In this document: positions 25,952-35,326 of the stretch, in pieces
Layout: every line of letters begins with the position of its first letter
Position numbering within the stretch: the first letter of the stretch is position 1
NCBI RefSeq assembly: GCF_000331005.1
Contig: NZ_AEJB01000106.1
Coordinates: 1-53,635 of the forward strand
Length of the DNA stretch: 53,635 nucleotides
DNA from: Streptomyces turgidiscabies Car8
GTDB lineage: Bacteria; Actinomycetota; Actinomycetes; Streptomycetales; Streptomycetaceae
Direction of reading: 5' to 3'
The notes under the pieces: generated by a model
Seen by the model: only the letters and a program-made list of their open reading frames with translations
Told to the model about the DNA's origin: nothing
The model's database searches: none
Position numbers and translations under genes: made by a program

Positions 25952-27087
25952 TCAGCCGCGCAGCGCCGCCGTGTGCACGGCCCGCACGAACCGCTCGTTC
26001 TCCGGCGCCGATCCGCCCGGGAAGGCGTACCGGCGCCGGGCGTAGCCGTAGGCAAGACCGCTGCGCGGGTCGGCGAAGGCCTGCGAGCCGCCCGCCCCGC
26101 TGTGGCCGATCGTGCCCGCGCCCAGGAACGGGTAGGCCACGTCCGCGGTCATCTGGAAACCCAGGCCGAACGACTTGTGCGCCCGGGGGCCTCTGGCAGA
26201 CCCGGGTAGAAGCCGAAGCTGTAGGGGGCACACCCGCTCCTCGTTGACGTCCTGGAGCGTACAGCCCGTGGCGCGCCGTACGCTCCAGGAGGCCAACGCG
26301 CCGATCACGAGGGCGTGTTGACGCCCTCTCCCGCCCGAGGGTGGGAGATTCCGGTCCGCACCGCTTCGCGGTGCCACCGTGGGTTCCTGCTTCACTGGCC
26401 CTCGCCGGTCTCCGGGGAGCTCGGTCTTACAGTGGCCTCCACAGGCGTCACTTCCCGCCCGTCCGGCGGTAGATCCGACAACTTCGTCGTCGGATGAGGC
26501 GATCTTAGCCATGCCGCTGCGGCCCTCCGGGCCGCAATGGACAGGATGTCCTACGCCTCCACCCTCAAGGATGGAACTCTGGGCAAGCGTTCGATAGTCG
26601 AAGGCGCTGCCCGGCCGCCAGAACGGGCGCGCTGGTCCGCGAGGCGTTCGGCGACCAGCTGGTCGCAGGCCAGCTCCTCCAGGGTGAACCCGGCGTCGCT
26701 GCCGACCAGCCCGGCCCGGTGCGCCATCAGGTCGCGCAGGGTCAGCGCCGCCTTGCCCTCGGGGGCGAACTCCGGCCAGTAGTAGGTGACTTTGCGGTCC
26801 AGCTCCAGGGTGCCCTCCTGGACCAGCAGGGCGACCACGAGATGGGCGGCACCCTTCGTGGACGAGTACACCCCGTAGAGGCTGTCCGGCCCGAAGTCCG
26901 GCTCGCCGGCCGGGCCCGCCCACAGGTCGACGACCCGCCGGCCGTGCACGTACGCGCACAACTGGCCCTCGTAGTCGGGCGGTTCACCGGCGACGAAGGC
27001 GGCGAACTCCTTCCGCACCGCCTCGAACCCCTCGGCGACCGTGCCCTGGACGGGTCGTCCCACGGCCTCGGTGGTCTCCTGCGTCAT
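25952..27087 (-). pseudogene. Serine hydrolase (beta-lactamase family), multiply disrupted
   Basis: ATG 27087 overlaps the stop of the M14 peptidase gene (ATGA). The first part is a normal class C beta-lactamase-like esterase: YEGQLCAYVHGRRVVDLWAG, the SxxK motif in YSSTKGAAH, LTLRDLMAHRAG. Then a one-base loss at about 26620-26624 shifts the frame before FWRPGSAF. A 276-bp insertion follows FDY; the host resumes with HALVIGALAS. A second frame change with loss of roughly 100 codons lies near 26185-26225. The end is again normal (HKSFGLGFQ, GHSGAGGSQAFADP). The active site serine survives but the product cannot be whole. Confidence 0.85.
26318..26593 (-). mobile_element. IS200/IS605-type TnpB-end remnant (MITE-like)
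   Basis: A 276-bp insert between host codons FDY and HALVIG with no target duplication. Read on the minus strand it starts CGAACGCTTGCCCAG and ends GGCGTCAA. It has a left-end hairpin (GCGGCCC/GGGCCGC, 26519-26535), a fragment of a TnpB C-terminus (GPVKQEPT frame), and right-end hairpins GCACCGC/GCGGTGC (26358-26374) and TCTCCC/GGGAGA (26327-26348). This is the layout of the 3' end and omega-RNA region of Streptomyces IS605 elements. Transposase genes are absent, so it would need a helper TnpA. Length is 92 codons, so it keeps the host frame. Confidence 0.7.
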
Positions 27088-29687
27088 TCGCTCTCCTCGC
27101 TCGATGTGCTGATCGGCACGCTCAGCAGAGCACGTGCCACCTGCGCGAACTCCCCCTTGGGGTGGTCCCGGAACAGCGGTTCGGTGCCGAACAGCACCGC
27201 GTGCGGCCCGCTGACCACCGCCGCCTGTCCCGCCGCCGCCCCCGGCCCTCCGGACCCGTCCGCGAACGGCCGCCAGTGCCCGGAGACAAGAGGGTTCCCG
27301 CTCCCGTACGACTGGTCGACCCGCACTCCGGGGCCCAGGTCCGTGAACCAGACGGGCGCGTACACGAACCCGTGGTCCGGCGCCCCGCCGGTGACCGGGC
27401 TGCGGCCCGAATTCACCACCCGCACAACGCCGTTGGCGTCCCCGTTGCCCTCGACCGGCTTGACCGCCAGCAGCCCGGCGGCGGAGTTCAGCGCGGCCCC
27501 GGAGGCACCCCGGCCGACCAGTCCCCGGGAGCCGAGGAAGGCGTCGAGCGCCTTACGGGCGGCCGGGTTCAGGTCCTCGTACTCCATGTCCTGCGACACG
27601 AACAGCACATCCGTCCCGGCCCAGTCGAAACCGGCGTCGAGGACGGCCGTCGACACCGGCGTCACCTCGAAGTTCATCTCACGCAGCGCGAACAGCTCCC
27701 CGGGCGTGACGGCCGCCGCGACCCGGGTGCGACGCAGGTCGGAGACTCCGGTCGCCTTCGTCGCCTCGAAGGCCACGTCGTACGTACGGGCCGCCGCCAG
27801 CGCCTGCCTACGCGCCGACGCCGGGACGATCGCACTGCCGTCCACCGCCCGCCGTGCCGAAACCCCGTTCCGGAGAAGGGAGTTGAGGGCGGCGATCTCG
27901 CGCGGGTCGTCCAGCCGCAGCCGCAGCTTCCCCTGCGGAGCGACGTACCCGACCCGCGTCGCGGCGGTCACCGCCCGCAGCGGCAGGCCCGACAGGCTGC
28001 CGCCGCCGACCGGCCGGACGGTCGCGCCCCACAGTCGGCCCAGGCTCCAGCCCGAGATGTCGTACATCACCGACACCTTGTCGCTGATGTCCCGCCCGTC
28101 GGCGAGCAGCACGTTGGCGAGCCCGCGCTTCGGCTGGCGCATGTCGACGACGTACGAACCCTTCGCGTACGTCCGTCCGTCGAGCCGGAAGGCGTGGCTC
28201 GCGCGGCCGACCCTGATGTCGTTGGCGAGCAGATGGTCGACGAGCCGGGCGGCGGCGGGCGTGGACCGCCGGCCGGAGGCGCCCGCCGGAATGACGTACG
28301 CACGGGGGAAGGTGGTCGTGTAGACGTCCTCCGGCCCGATACCCGGAACACCCGGAACGCTCTTGGCCGACACCGGCACCTGCGCGGCCCCCGTGGCACC
28401 GCGCCGGAAGACCTCGATCTGGTCGGCGACGAGCGAAGTCCGGTGATCCTGCACGTAGTCGAAGGTCGCGTCGATGGCCGCCCCGGCCACGGCGACGTTG
28501 ATCGCGCTGCGACGGCGCAACTCGGCGACCGAAAGGGTGTCGTAGGCCCGGTTGTTGACCGTCATCGGGATCTCGACGGTGTGCGCGGCGACCGTGCCGT
28601 GGAAGGCCGCGTACTGCGGGGTGAAGATCGGCGGCCAGTCGTCCCAGCCCTCCTGCTGGTCACGGAACGGGATCTGGGCGGGCTCGACACCGTCCTTCGC
28701 CGGCGTGTAGCCGAGGTCGTTGACGGCGGCCTCCATCCCCAGGGCGTTGGCGTAGGTGTTCTTGAGGAAGAGGTCGTACTCGTAGTTCTCGCCGTGCGGG
28801 GGAGTGGTCGGCTCGATGAGGGTGCCGTTGACGTAGCCGTGCAGGTCGAGCATGACCGTCGGCTGCTTGTCGATCTCGATCTGCCGCATCGCCCGCCCCT
28901 CGGGCTGCGAGGAGGTGACGAAGTCCCGGTTCAGATCGAACCCGTTGGCGTTGGCACGGGTGCCGGCGATACGGCCGTCCGGGTTGGCGGTGATGTTGAA
29001 GTAGAGCCGGCTGTGCGCGAGCAGCTCCCGGGTCCTGGCGTCGGTCGCGGTCGCGAGCCGCTCGACGATCTTCAGGGAGGCGTCGGTGCCCTCCCACTCG
29101 TTGCCGTGGATGTTGTTGTTGACGAAGACGGGCGCCTTGTAACTCCGTTTGATCGTGCGGCTCTTGGCGGCGGCCGCGGGCGCGTTCTCGATCAGCTCGC
29201 GCATGTCCTCCTGGGCGCGCGTCTGGGCCGCGCTCTCCGGCGCGGTGACGGTGACGAGGTAGAGCCGGTGCCCTCCCGCCGACCGGCCCGCGACCTCGAC
29301 GCTCACCCGGTCGCCCAGCCGCTGAAGGGCGTTCAGCTTCGGGGCGATGGCGTGGTACGGGGTCAGGCCCAGCTTGATGGACCTGTCCGCCGGGTTCACC
29401 GGGTCGGGGGACAGGGTCTGCTCGCGGGGGTAGCCGCGTCCCTTGTCGCCGAGGCCGGTGACGGGGGCGGTGAGGGCGCGGGCGGCGGCGCTCGCCGGGG
29501 CCGTCGCGGCACGCCGGTCGACAGCGGACCGCTCGCCCGGCGCCCCCGGGCCCTCCGCCTCCTCACGGGTGACGGGCTTGCGGTCGGCGGTGGCGGTGTG
29601 GGGGGTGAGCAGGAGCGAGCCCGCCGTGGTGACGGCGAGGACGGTGAGCAGAACAGGGCTCGGTGGAACGGGTCTTGTGCGACGCAC
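27084..29687 (-). CDS. Secreted M14-family zinc carboxypeptidase
   Basis: Protein of 867 aa from GTG 29687. Signal peptide in the first 35 residues (PVLLTVLAVTTAGSLLLTP). The peptidase domain covers about residues 115-430: zinc ligands in NNNIHGNEWEGTD (HxxE), substrate region NITANPDG and FDLNRDFV, and the third histidine in LDLHGYVNG; a HTVEIPM segment supplies the catalytic glutamate. The C-terminal 400 residues are beta-rich repeats unlike the catalytic domain, probably for wall or substrate binding. It trims C-terminal residues of extracellular peptides. The stop overlaps the start of the hydrolase pseudogene. Confidence 0.9.
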   Translation of the reverse strand: MRRTRPVPPSPVLLTVLAVTTAGSLLLTPHTATADRKPVTREEAEGPGAPGERSAVDRRAATAPASAAARALTAPVTGLGDKGRGYPREQTLSPDPVNPADRSIKLGLTPYHAIAPKLNALQRLGDRVSVEVAGRSAGGHRLYLVTVTAPESAAQTRAQEDMRELIENAPAAAAKSRTIKRSYKAPVFVNNNIHGNEWEGTDASLKIVERLATATDARTRELLAHSRLYFNITANPDGRIAGTRANANGFDLNRDFVTSSQPEGRAMRQIEIDKQPTVMLDLHGYVNGTLIEPTTPPHGENYEYDLFLKNTYANALGMEAAVNDLGYTPAKDGVEPAQIPFRDQQEGWDDWPPIFTPQYAAFHGTVAAHTVEIPMTVNNRAYDTLSVAELRRRSAINVAVAGAAIDATFDYVQDHRTSLVADQIEVFRRGATGAAQVPVSAKSVPGVPGIGPEDVYTTTFPRAYVIPAGASGRRSTPAAARLVDHLLANDIRVGRASHAFRLDGRTYAKGSYVVDMRQPKRGLANVLLADGRDISDKVSVMYDISGWSLGRLWGATVRPVGGGSLSGLPLRAVTAATRVGYVAPQGKLRLRLDDPREIAALNSLLRNGVSARRAVDGSAIVPASARRQALAAARTYDVAFEATKATGVSDLRRTRVAAAVTPGELFALREMNFEVTPVSTAVLDAGFDWAGTDVLFVSQDMEYEDLNPAARKALDAFLGSRGLVGRGASGAALNSAAGLLAVKPVEGNGDANGVVRVVNSGRSPVTGGAPDHGFVYAPVWFTDLGPGVRVDQSYGSGNPLVSGHWRPFADGSGGPGAAAGQAAVVSGPHAVLFGTEPLFRDHPKGEFAQVARALLSVPISTSSEESE

Positions 29688-29876
29688 GCGTACCTTCTCC
29701 CATGCTTCCTGTTACGTCCGGTACTTCCTTGCTGCCTGTGCTACCTGTGTTTCCTGAGATCGGTACGGCGAGATGTACCTTCTCGACTCAACGCCGACAA
29801 GAGGGTCTCCGCGCCATGGACGCCCCGGACGGCGGATGCCGTGAGGGCCGAAAGAGGCCCCCGATAGAGTTCCCCC

Positions 29877-30677
29877 ATGAGCGATCTCGCGACAGGTTTC
29901 CGCTATCTCCTGAAGGGCCAGCGCTGGGTCGCCCGACACGGCAGGAGTTACGGCTTCGGGCTGCTGCCAGGCCTCCTCACCCTTGTCCTCTACCTCGCCG
30001 CCCTGACGGCCCTCGCCCTCTACGGCACCGACCTCACCGCGTGGGCCACCCCCTTCGCGGACGACTGGTCGAGCCCCTGGCTCGGTCTCTTCCGCGGCTT
30101 CCTCACCGCGCTTCTCTTCGCCCTGGCCCTGCTCCTGTCGGTCCTCACCTTCACCGCGATGACCCTCCTCATCGGTCAGCCCTTCTACGAGAACCTCTCC
30201 GAGAAGGTCGACCGGGACGTGTCCCCCGACGGCACGGCCCCCGAGTCGGGCCTGCCGCTGCACCGGGAGTTGTGGATCTCGGCCCGCGACAGCCTCCGGG
30301 TCCTCGTACGGGCCCTGTGCTGGGCGCTGCTCCTCTTCGCCCTCGGCTTCGTTCCGGTCGCCGGGCAGACCGTCGTACCCGTGCTCGGCTTCATGGTCAC
30401 CGGCTTCTTCCTCACCGAGGAGCTGACCGGGGTCGCCCTGCAGCGGCGCCGGGTCGAACTCCGCGAGCGCCTCGCCCTGTTGCGCTCCCGCAAGCCGCTG
30501 GTGTGGGGCTTCGGCACGCCGCTCGCCGTGGCCTTCGTGGTGCCGTTCGTGGCCGTCTTCCTGATGCCGGGCGCGGTCGCGGGCGCCACGATGATGGCCC
30601 GCGACCTGCTCGGCGAGGAGACCGACGAGTCCTCACAGGTCTCCGAGGATCAGGAGGCGCCGGCCTCGGCGTCCTGA
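29877..30677 (+). CDS. EI24/CysZ-family membrane protein
   Basis: Protein of 266 aa with four to six membrane segments (about residues 25-50, 75-100, 145-180, 215-245) and the family signature MTLLIGQPFYENLSEKVD followed by a cytoplasmic RDSLRVLVRALCWALL helix. EI24/CysZ proteins include sulphate permease CysZ, but most actinobacterial members are unassigned. The last 28 bases overlap the end of the convergent gene at 30650. A Ser/Glu-rich C-terminal tail is likely dispensable. Confidence 0.88.
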   Translation: MSDLATGFRYLLKGQRWVARHGRSYGFGLLPGLLTLVLYLAALTALALYGTDLTAWATPFADDWSSPWLGLFRGFLTALLFALALLLSVLTFTAMTLLIGQPFYENLSEKVDRDVSPDGTAPESGLPLHRELWISARDSLRVLVRALCWALLLFALGFVPVAGQTVVPVLGFMVTGFFLTEELTGVALQRRRVELRERLALLRSRKPLVWGFGTPLAVAFVVPFVAVFLMPGAVAGATMMARDLLGEETDESSQVSEDQEAPASAS

Positions 30678-31969
30678 CCGGAGGAGCCACCGGCAGAGTC
30701 GCCTGAAGTTCCGGCGGACGCGTCCACGGCCACCGCCAGGATCGAGCGCACCTGGGCGATGATGTCCAGCCGGTTGCGCACGAACTCGGGGTCGGTCACG
30801 GCCCCGGTCGCCGGGTCGGTGTTGCCCGTCCCGAACTGCAGCACCGGCGTGTGCACATGCCCGCCGGGGAGCGTGGCGCCCAGACCGAGGCGGTCGCGCA
30901 ACAGGGTCGCCCGGTAGGCGATCTCGTTGGACAGATAGTCCCCGCCGCCCCCGGCCCGAGCCGTCGACCCGGCGGTGGGCCCGTCCGCCCGGACGACGGG
31001 AACGGTGCCGCCCGCCGGTATCTCCGTCACGCTCGTGTTGTCGTACACGGGGAACCGGCCGGTGTCGGCGGCGACAATCGCCTTGTACGGCAAGGTCGTT
31101 GACGTCCACTGCGGCTGCGAGGCCGGGTCCGTGACCGGCACGGTCTCCGTCCGGCCGATGTTCTCGTTGTCCCCGAAGCCGCCCCGCCAGGCCCCGTTGG
31201 TCCGCTCCACGTCGAACCGCCCGACCCGCCCCTGGCTCACGGTGGTGAACAGATCGACCTTCGGCAGATACGGCTTCAGCGTCCGCTCCACCGTGCCCTC
31301 CGTGAAGTCCTGCCAGCGCACCGGGAACACCGCGGTCTCGACCCTGGCCGGCCCGTCCGCCGTCTCGATCACCGTGCCGTCGAGGGCGAGCGCGGTGGCC
31401 CCCGACGGGTTGGAGATCCGTATGTCCCGGTCGAGCGTGAACGGATCGAACCCGGTGACGAGAACACGCTTCAGCGTCCCACCGCACGGATAGCGGATCG
31501 ACGTCTGTCCGCGCGAGTTCCGCTCCAACTCGCCCGACAGCGAAGCCCGCTGGTCGCCCCTGACCCCGAACGACGGCTCCCACAGCCGGAGTTCACGGGT
31601 CATCCCGAGCCGCGCCCAGTACAGCGGCCGGTCGTCGTCCCGGCTCAGGTCACCGCCGGCCGGCCCGCGCCCCTGTGCCCGGTCGACGGCCCGCCGCCAC
31701 AGCGCCGCCCCCTGCCGTACGACGACTCCGCGGGCGTCCGCGTACGAGCGCGCCTTGCCGAGTGCCCGCGCGAACTCCGGTGCCACGGAGTCGAATCCGG
31801 AACGCCGGAGGATCTCCTGAGGCGCCGCCTTGTCGAGTCGCAGCTCCTCGACGGTGGGCGCGACGGAGGGCGAGGCCGGGGCGTCGGCGGCCGAGGCGGT
31901 GGCGGGTGCGGAGAGCCCCGCCAGCAGTGCGAGTCCGAGGACACCGATCCGTACACGTGGATAGCTCAA
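30650..31969 (-). CDS. Secreted pyroglutamyl-peptidase-like (C15) protein, catalytic Cys replaced
   Basis: Protein of 439 aa with a signal peptide (MSYPRVRIGVLGLALLAGLS...ATASA). The C15 fold begins at about residue 170 with KRVLVTGFDPF, followed by SNPSGATALALDG, VFPVRW, TVSQGRVGRFDVER and the histidine strand GGHVHTPVLQFG. In true pyrrolidone carboxyl peptidases the nucleophile lies in a TYVCNDLFY-like motif; here the matching stretch is GDYLSNEIAYRA, with Ser in place of Cys. It may be a serine enzyme or a non-catalytic binding protein. About 165 N-terminal residues are family-specific. Confidence 0.8.
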   Translation of the reverse strand: MSYPRVRIGVLGLALLAGLSAPATASAADAPASPSVAPTVEELRLDKAAPQEILRRSGFDSVAPEFARALGKARSYADARGVVVRQGAALWRRAVDRAQGRGPAGGDLSRDDDRPLYWARLGMTRELRLWEPSFGVRGDQRASLSGELERNSRGQTSIRYPCGGTLKRVLVTGFDPFTLDRDIRISNPSGATALALDGTVIETADGPARVETAVFPVRWQDFTEGTVERTLKPYLPKVDLFTTVSQGRVGRFDVERTNGAWRGGFGDNENIGRTETVPVTDPASQPQWTSTTLPYKAIVAADTGRFPVYDNTSVTEIPAGGTVPVVRADGPTAGSTARAGGGGDYLSNEIAYRATLLRDRLGLGATLPGGHVHTPVLQFGTGNTDPATGAVTDPEFVRNRLDIIAQVRSILAVAVDASAGTSGDSAGGSSGQDAEAGAS

Positions 31970-32089
31970 GGGAGTTCAGGCCTTCCGTCGCCGTGGGGGA
32001 GCCAGCAGTGAGCTGCTGTGCTGTCGACGGCGGCAGTATCGCGTGACGGAAGTGGTCTACGCCATAGCGCGTGACGCGGGTGAGGATCT

Positions 32090-32650
32090 TCAGTCCTCGC
32101 CGCCCAGCAGCGTGAGGAAGTCCCGGAACGCGGCCGGCATGTCCACCGCCTCCGGATCCAGCAGCCACTGGTACTGGAGCCCGTCCATCACCGCGACGAG
32201 CAGGGGAGCGGCCCGCTCGGGGGTGAGTCCGCTCGGCAGCCGGTCGCCGTACTCGACGCGCAGGGCCGCCGCCATGGTCGTACGGACGTCGGTGTACCGC
32301 CCGGTGAAGAACTCGCGCGCCGGATGCCCCTCCGTGACGCTCTCGCCGAGCAGCGCGGAGAAGGTCTGGATGATCCCGGGCCGCATGGCGTTGTACTCGA
32401 CGAGTGAGGCCAGCAGGTCCATCCGCCACCGGGTCTCGGGCATCGCGTCCCACTGGTCCCGTTCCCTGAGGACGGCGACCAGCAGCGCGTCCTTCGTGGG
32501 GAAGTGGTGCAGCAGCCCCTGCTGGGTCAGCCCGACCCGCTCCGCGACCGCGGCCATGCTCGTGCCCCGGTATCCGCGCTCCGCGATCACGTTCAGGGCG
32601 GCCCGGACGATCTCCGCGCGCCGCTCCTCGGTCCTCGCTCTGATCGCCAT
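32090..32650 (-). CDS. TetR-family regulator (BetI-like)
   Basis: Protein of 186 aa. N-terminal helix-turn-helix RTEERRAEIVRAALNVIAERGYRGTSMAAVAERVGLTQQGLLHHFPTKDALL in overlapping segments, typical of TetR, followed by a BetI-like C-terminal domain (LDPEAVDMPAAFRDFLTLL). Divergent from the GH3 beta-glucosidase with 118 bases between, so the likely target is that gene and itself. A palindrome sits just upstream of its start. Confidence 0.92.
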   Translation of the reverse strand: MAIRARTEERRAEIVRAALNVIAERGYRGTSMAAVAERVGLTQQGLLHHFPTKDALLVAVLRERDQWDAMPETRWRMDLLASLVEYNAMRPGIIQTFSALLGESVTEGHPAREFFTGRYTDVRTTMAAALRVEYGDRLPSGLTPERAAPLLVAVMDGLQYQWLLDPEAVDMPAAFRDFLTLLGGED

Positions 32651-32656
32651 GCCGTC

Positions 32657-32666
32657 ACCGTACGGT
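32657..32666. promoter_or_regulatory. Candidate TetR operator
   Basis: Perfect palindrome ACCGTACGGT seven bases upstream of the TetR start codon in the divergent promoter region; TetR proteins commonly bind such sites over their own promoter. Inferred. Confidence 0.4.
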
Positions 32667-32768
32667 ATGTGCCCACAGCAAATATAACGTCAATGTAACA
32701 AAACCTACCGCTCTACAGGTGTCGCGTGCAGGATGGGGGAGACAACTTGGACTCAGCGAGGAGGCACC

Positions 32769-35249
32769 ATGGTGACGGGATCCCCGGGCACTGACCCGAC
32801 GTCGGCCGACGCGGCCCGTGAGGCGGCCGTCGAGGCGGCTCTCGGCAAGCTCGACCTGGACGCCAAGGCCCGGCTCCTGGGCGGACAGGACATGTGGTCG
32901 CTGCCCGAGCTGCCCGAGATCGGGCTGAGCTCCCTGGTGATGTCCGACGGCCCCATCGGCGTCCGCGGCGTCCGCTGGACCGCCGACGACCCCTCCGTCG
33001 CCCTGCCCTCCCCGACCGCCCTCGCCGCCACCTGGGACCCCGAACTAGCCCGCAGGGCAGGCGTGCTGCTCGCCCAGGAGGCCCGCCGCAAGGGCGTCCA
33101 CGTCCTCCTCGCGCCCACCGTAAACCTGCACCGCTCCCCGCTCGGCGGCCGGCACTTCGAGGCCTACAGCGAGGACCCGTACCTCACCGGACGGATCGGC
33201 ACCGGCTATGTGAACGGCGTCCAGTCCGGCGGCGTCGGCACCACCGTCAAGCACTTCGTCGCCAACGACGCCGAGACCGACCGCTTCACCGTGGACAACC
33301 TGGTCTCCGAACGCGCCCTGCGCGAGCTGTACCTGGCCCCCTTCGAGGCCATCGTCGAGAACGCCCACCCCTGGGGCATCATGACCGCCTACAACACGGT
33401 CAACGGCACGACGATGAGCGAGCACCGCTACCTGGTCAACGAGGTCCTGCGCGGCGAATGGGGCTTCGACGGCTACAACGTCTCCGACTGGATGGCCGCC
33501 CGCTCCACCACCGGCGCCATCGACGGCGGCCTCGACGTCGCCATGCCCGGCCCGAGGACGGTCTACGGCGCCCCCCTCGCCCGGGCCGTACGGGACGGAC
33601 ACGTGGCCGAGGCCACCCTCGACGGCGCCGTGCGCAACGTCCTGCGCCTCGCCGCCCGCGTCGGCATCCTGGAGGGCGCCGAACCCGCCGTCGCCCCCAC
33701 CGGCCTCCCCGCACAGGTCGACGGCGAGGCCCTGGCCCGCGAGATCGCCCACCGCTCCTTCGTCCTGGTCCGCAACGAGGGCGCCCTCCCGCTGCCCGCA
33801 GGGGGTACGGTCGCCCTCATCGGCGCCGCCGCCCGCGACGCCCGCGTCCTCGGCGGCGGCTCCGCCATCGTCTTCCCGGCCCATGTCGTCTCCCCGCTCG
33901 ACGGACTCACCGCCGCCCTCCCCGAAGGCACCCTGACCTACGCCCTCGGCGCCGACCCCAACACCGAACTCGCCGTCGCCGAGAAGGGGTTCGCCCTGCG
34001 CGCCGTCTGCCGCGACGCCGACGGCACGGTCATCGGCACCGGCTCCGCGCCCAACGGCCAGATCAACTGGATGGGCTCGGACCTCCCCGAAGGTGTCACC
34101 CACGACCGGCTCCACACCGTCGACCTCACCGGCACATTCACCCCACGCCACACCGGCCCGCACGCCTTCGGCATCAAGGGCCTCGGCCCCTTCACCCTCA
34201 CCGTCGACGGCACCACGTACTACGACGACGTCCAGACCACCGACAGCGACGACCCCTTCATCTCGTTCTTCGGGGACCCCGAACTCCGGGCCGAGGTCCA
34301 ACTCGCCGCAGGCACACCGGTCGAGGTGTCCCTCACCCACGGCGTCACCTTCCCCGACGACGTCGCGATGAAGTCCGTCGGCTTCAGCCTCTGCCACCAG
34401 GAACCGCGGCGCGACCCCGACGAACTGATCGCCGAGGCCGCCGAGGCCGCCCGCGCCGCCGACACCGCCGTCGTCGTGGTCGCCACCACCGAGCGCGTCG
34501 AGTCCGAGGGCTTCGACCGCGTCGACCTCGAACTCCCCGGCCACCAGGACGACTTGGTGCGCGCCGTCGTCGCCGCCAACCCCAACACCGTCGTGGTCGT
34601 CAACTCCGGCTCCCCGGTGGAACTGCCGTGGCGCGACGAGGTCGCCGCCGTGCTGCTGAGCTGGTTCCCCGGCCAGGAGGGCGGCGCGGCCCTGGCGGAC
34701 GTCCTCACCGGCGCCCACGAACCCGGCGGCCGACTCCCCACCACCTGGGGCTCGTTCACCGACGCCCCGGTCACCCAGGTGACCCCGGCCGAAGGGCAAC
34801 TCACTTACACCGAGGGTGTGTTCATCGGCTACCGCGCCTGGGAGAAGGAAGGCCGCACCCCCTCGTACGCCTTCGGTCACGGCCTCGGCTACACCGACTG
34901 GTCGTACGAGACGGCCGAGGCGGAAGGGACACGGGCCGACGGAGTGACGGTCACCGTCCGCGTCACCAACGCGGGCACGCGCCCCGGCCGCGAGGTCGTA
35001 CAGGCGTACCTCGCACCGACCGGCCAGGAAGCCCCGGCCCCCGACCGCCCGGCCCGCTGGCTGGCCGGCTTCGCCGGAGTCGAGGCCACCCCCGGCGAAA
35101 CAGTGGAGGTGACCCTCGAACTCCCGCGCCGCGCCTTCGAGATCTGGGACGAGGCCGCGGGCGCGTGGGCCTTTGTGAAGGGTTCGTACGAAATCCAGGT
35201 AGGCCGCTCGATCACCGACCGCCGGCTCACCGCGCCGATTACGGTCTGA
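32769..35249 (+). CDS. Glycoside hydrolase family 3 beta-glucosidase
   Basis: Protein of 826 aa from ATG 32769 with GAGGAGG upstream. Domain 1 barrel with SDGPIGVRG, NLHRSPLGGRHFEAYSEDP, TVKHFVANDAE; nucleophile aspartate in GYNVSDWMA (about residue 240). Domain 2 sandwich with LIGAAARDARVLGGGSA; a PA14-like insert at about 400-530 (FTPRHTGPHAFGIKGLG); then GQEGGAALADVLTGAHEPGGRLP and a C-terminal fibronectin-like domain. No signal peptide, so it acts on imported beta-glucosides inside the cell. Probably controlled by the divergent TetR and followed by a convergent mutarotase. Confidence 0.93.
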   Translation: MVTGSPGTDPTSADAAREAAVEAALGKLDLDAKARLLGGQDMWSLPELPEIGLSSLVMSDGPIGVRGVRWTADDPSVALPSPTALAATWDPELARRAGVLLAQEARRKGVHVLLAPTVNLHRSPLGGRHFEAYSEDPYLTGRIGTGYVNGVQSGGVGTTVKHFVANDAETDRFTVDNLVSERALRELYLAPFEAIVENAHPWGIMTAYNTVNGTTMSEHRYLVNEVLRGEWGFDGYNVSDWMAARSTTGAIDGGLDVAMPGPRTVYGAPLARAVRDGHVAEATLDGAVRNVLRLAARVGILEGAEPAVAPTGLPAQVDGEALAREIAHRSFVLVRNEGALPLPAGGTVALIGAAARDARVLGGGSAIVFPAHVVSPLDGLTAALPEGTLTYALGADPNTELAVAEKGFALRAVCRDADGTVIGTGSAPNGQINWMGSDLPEGVTHDRLHTVDLTGTFTPRHTGPHAFGIKGLGPFTLTVDGTTYYDDVQTTDSDDPFISFFGDPELRAEVQLAAGTPVEVSLTHGVTFPDDVAMKSVGFSLCHQEPRRDPDELIAEAAEAARAADTAVVVVATTERVESEGFDRVDLELPGHQDDLVRAVVAANPNTVVVVNSGSPVELPWRDEVAAVLLSWFPGQEGGAALADVLTGAHEPGGRLPTTWGSFTDAPVTQVTPAEGQLTYTEGVFIGYRAWEKEGRTPSYAFGHGLGYTDWSYETAEAEGTRADGVTVTVRVTNAGTRPGREVVQAYLAPTGQEAPAPDRPARWLAGFAGVEATPGETVEVTLELPRRAFEIWDEAAGAWAFVKGSYEIQVGRSITDRRLTAPITV

Positions 35250-35274
35250 CCGAGGGCAGTCCGCCCCACCAGCC

Positions 35275-35310
35275 GGCCCCGGCCCGGGACCTGACCCCCG
35301 GACCGGGGCC
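35275..35310. terminator. Hairpin between GH3 and mutarotase genes
   Basis: GGCCCCGG / CCGGGGCC arms, 20-base interior that can itself pair; lies between convergent stops at 35249 and 35327. Confidence 0.55.
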
Positions 35311-35326
35311 ACCGGCGGCCCGCCCC

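Noticed and set aside
25952..26959. 335-codon frame as an intact protein
   Set aside because: It begins out of frame inside the hydrolase, crosses the inserted element and ends in the true C-terminus; it is an artefact of pseudogene decay.
33045..35312. 755-codon minus-strand frame opposite the GH3 gene
   Set aside because: Gly/Val/Asp-rich antisense shadow; the GH3 protein on the plus strand has full motifs.
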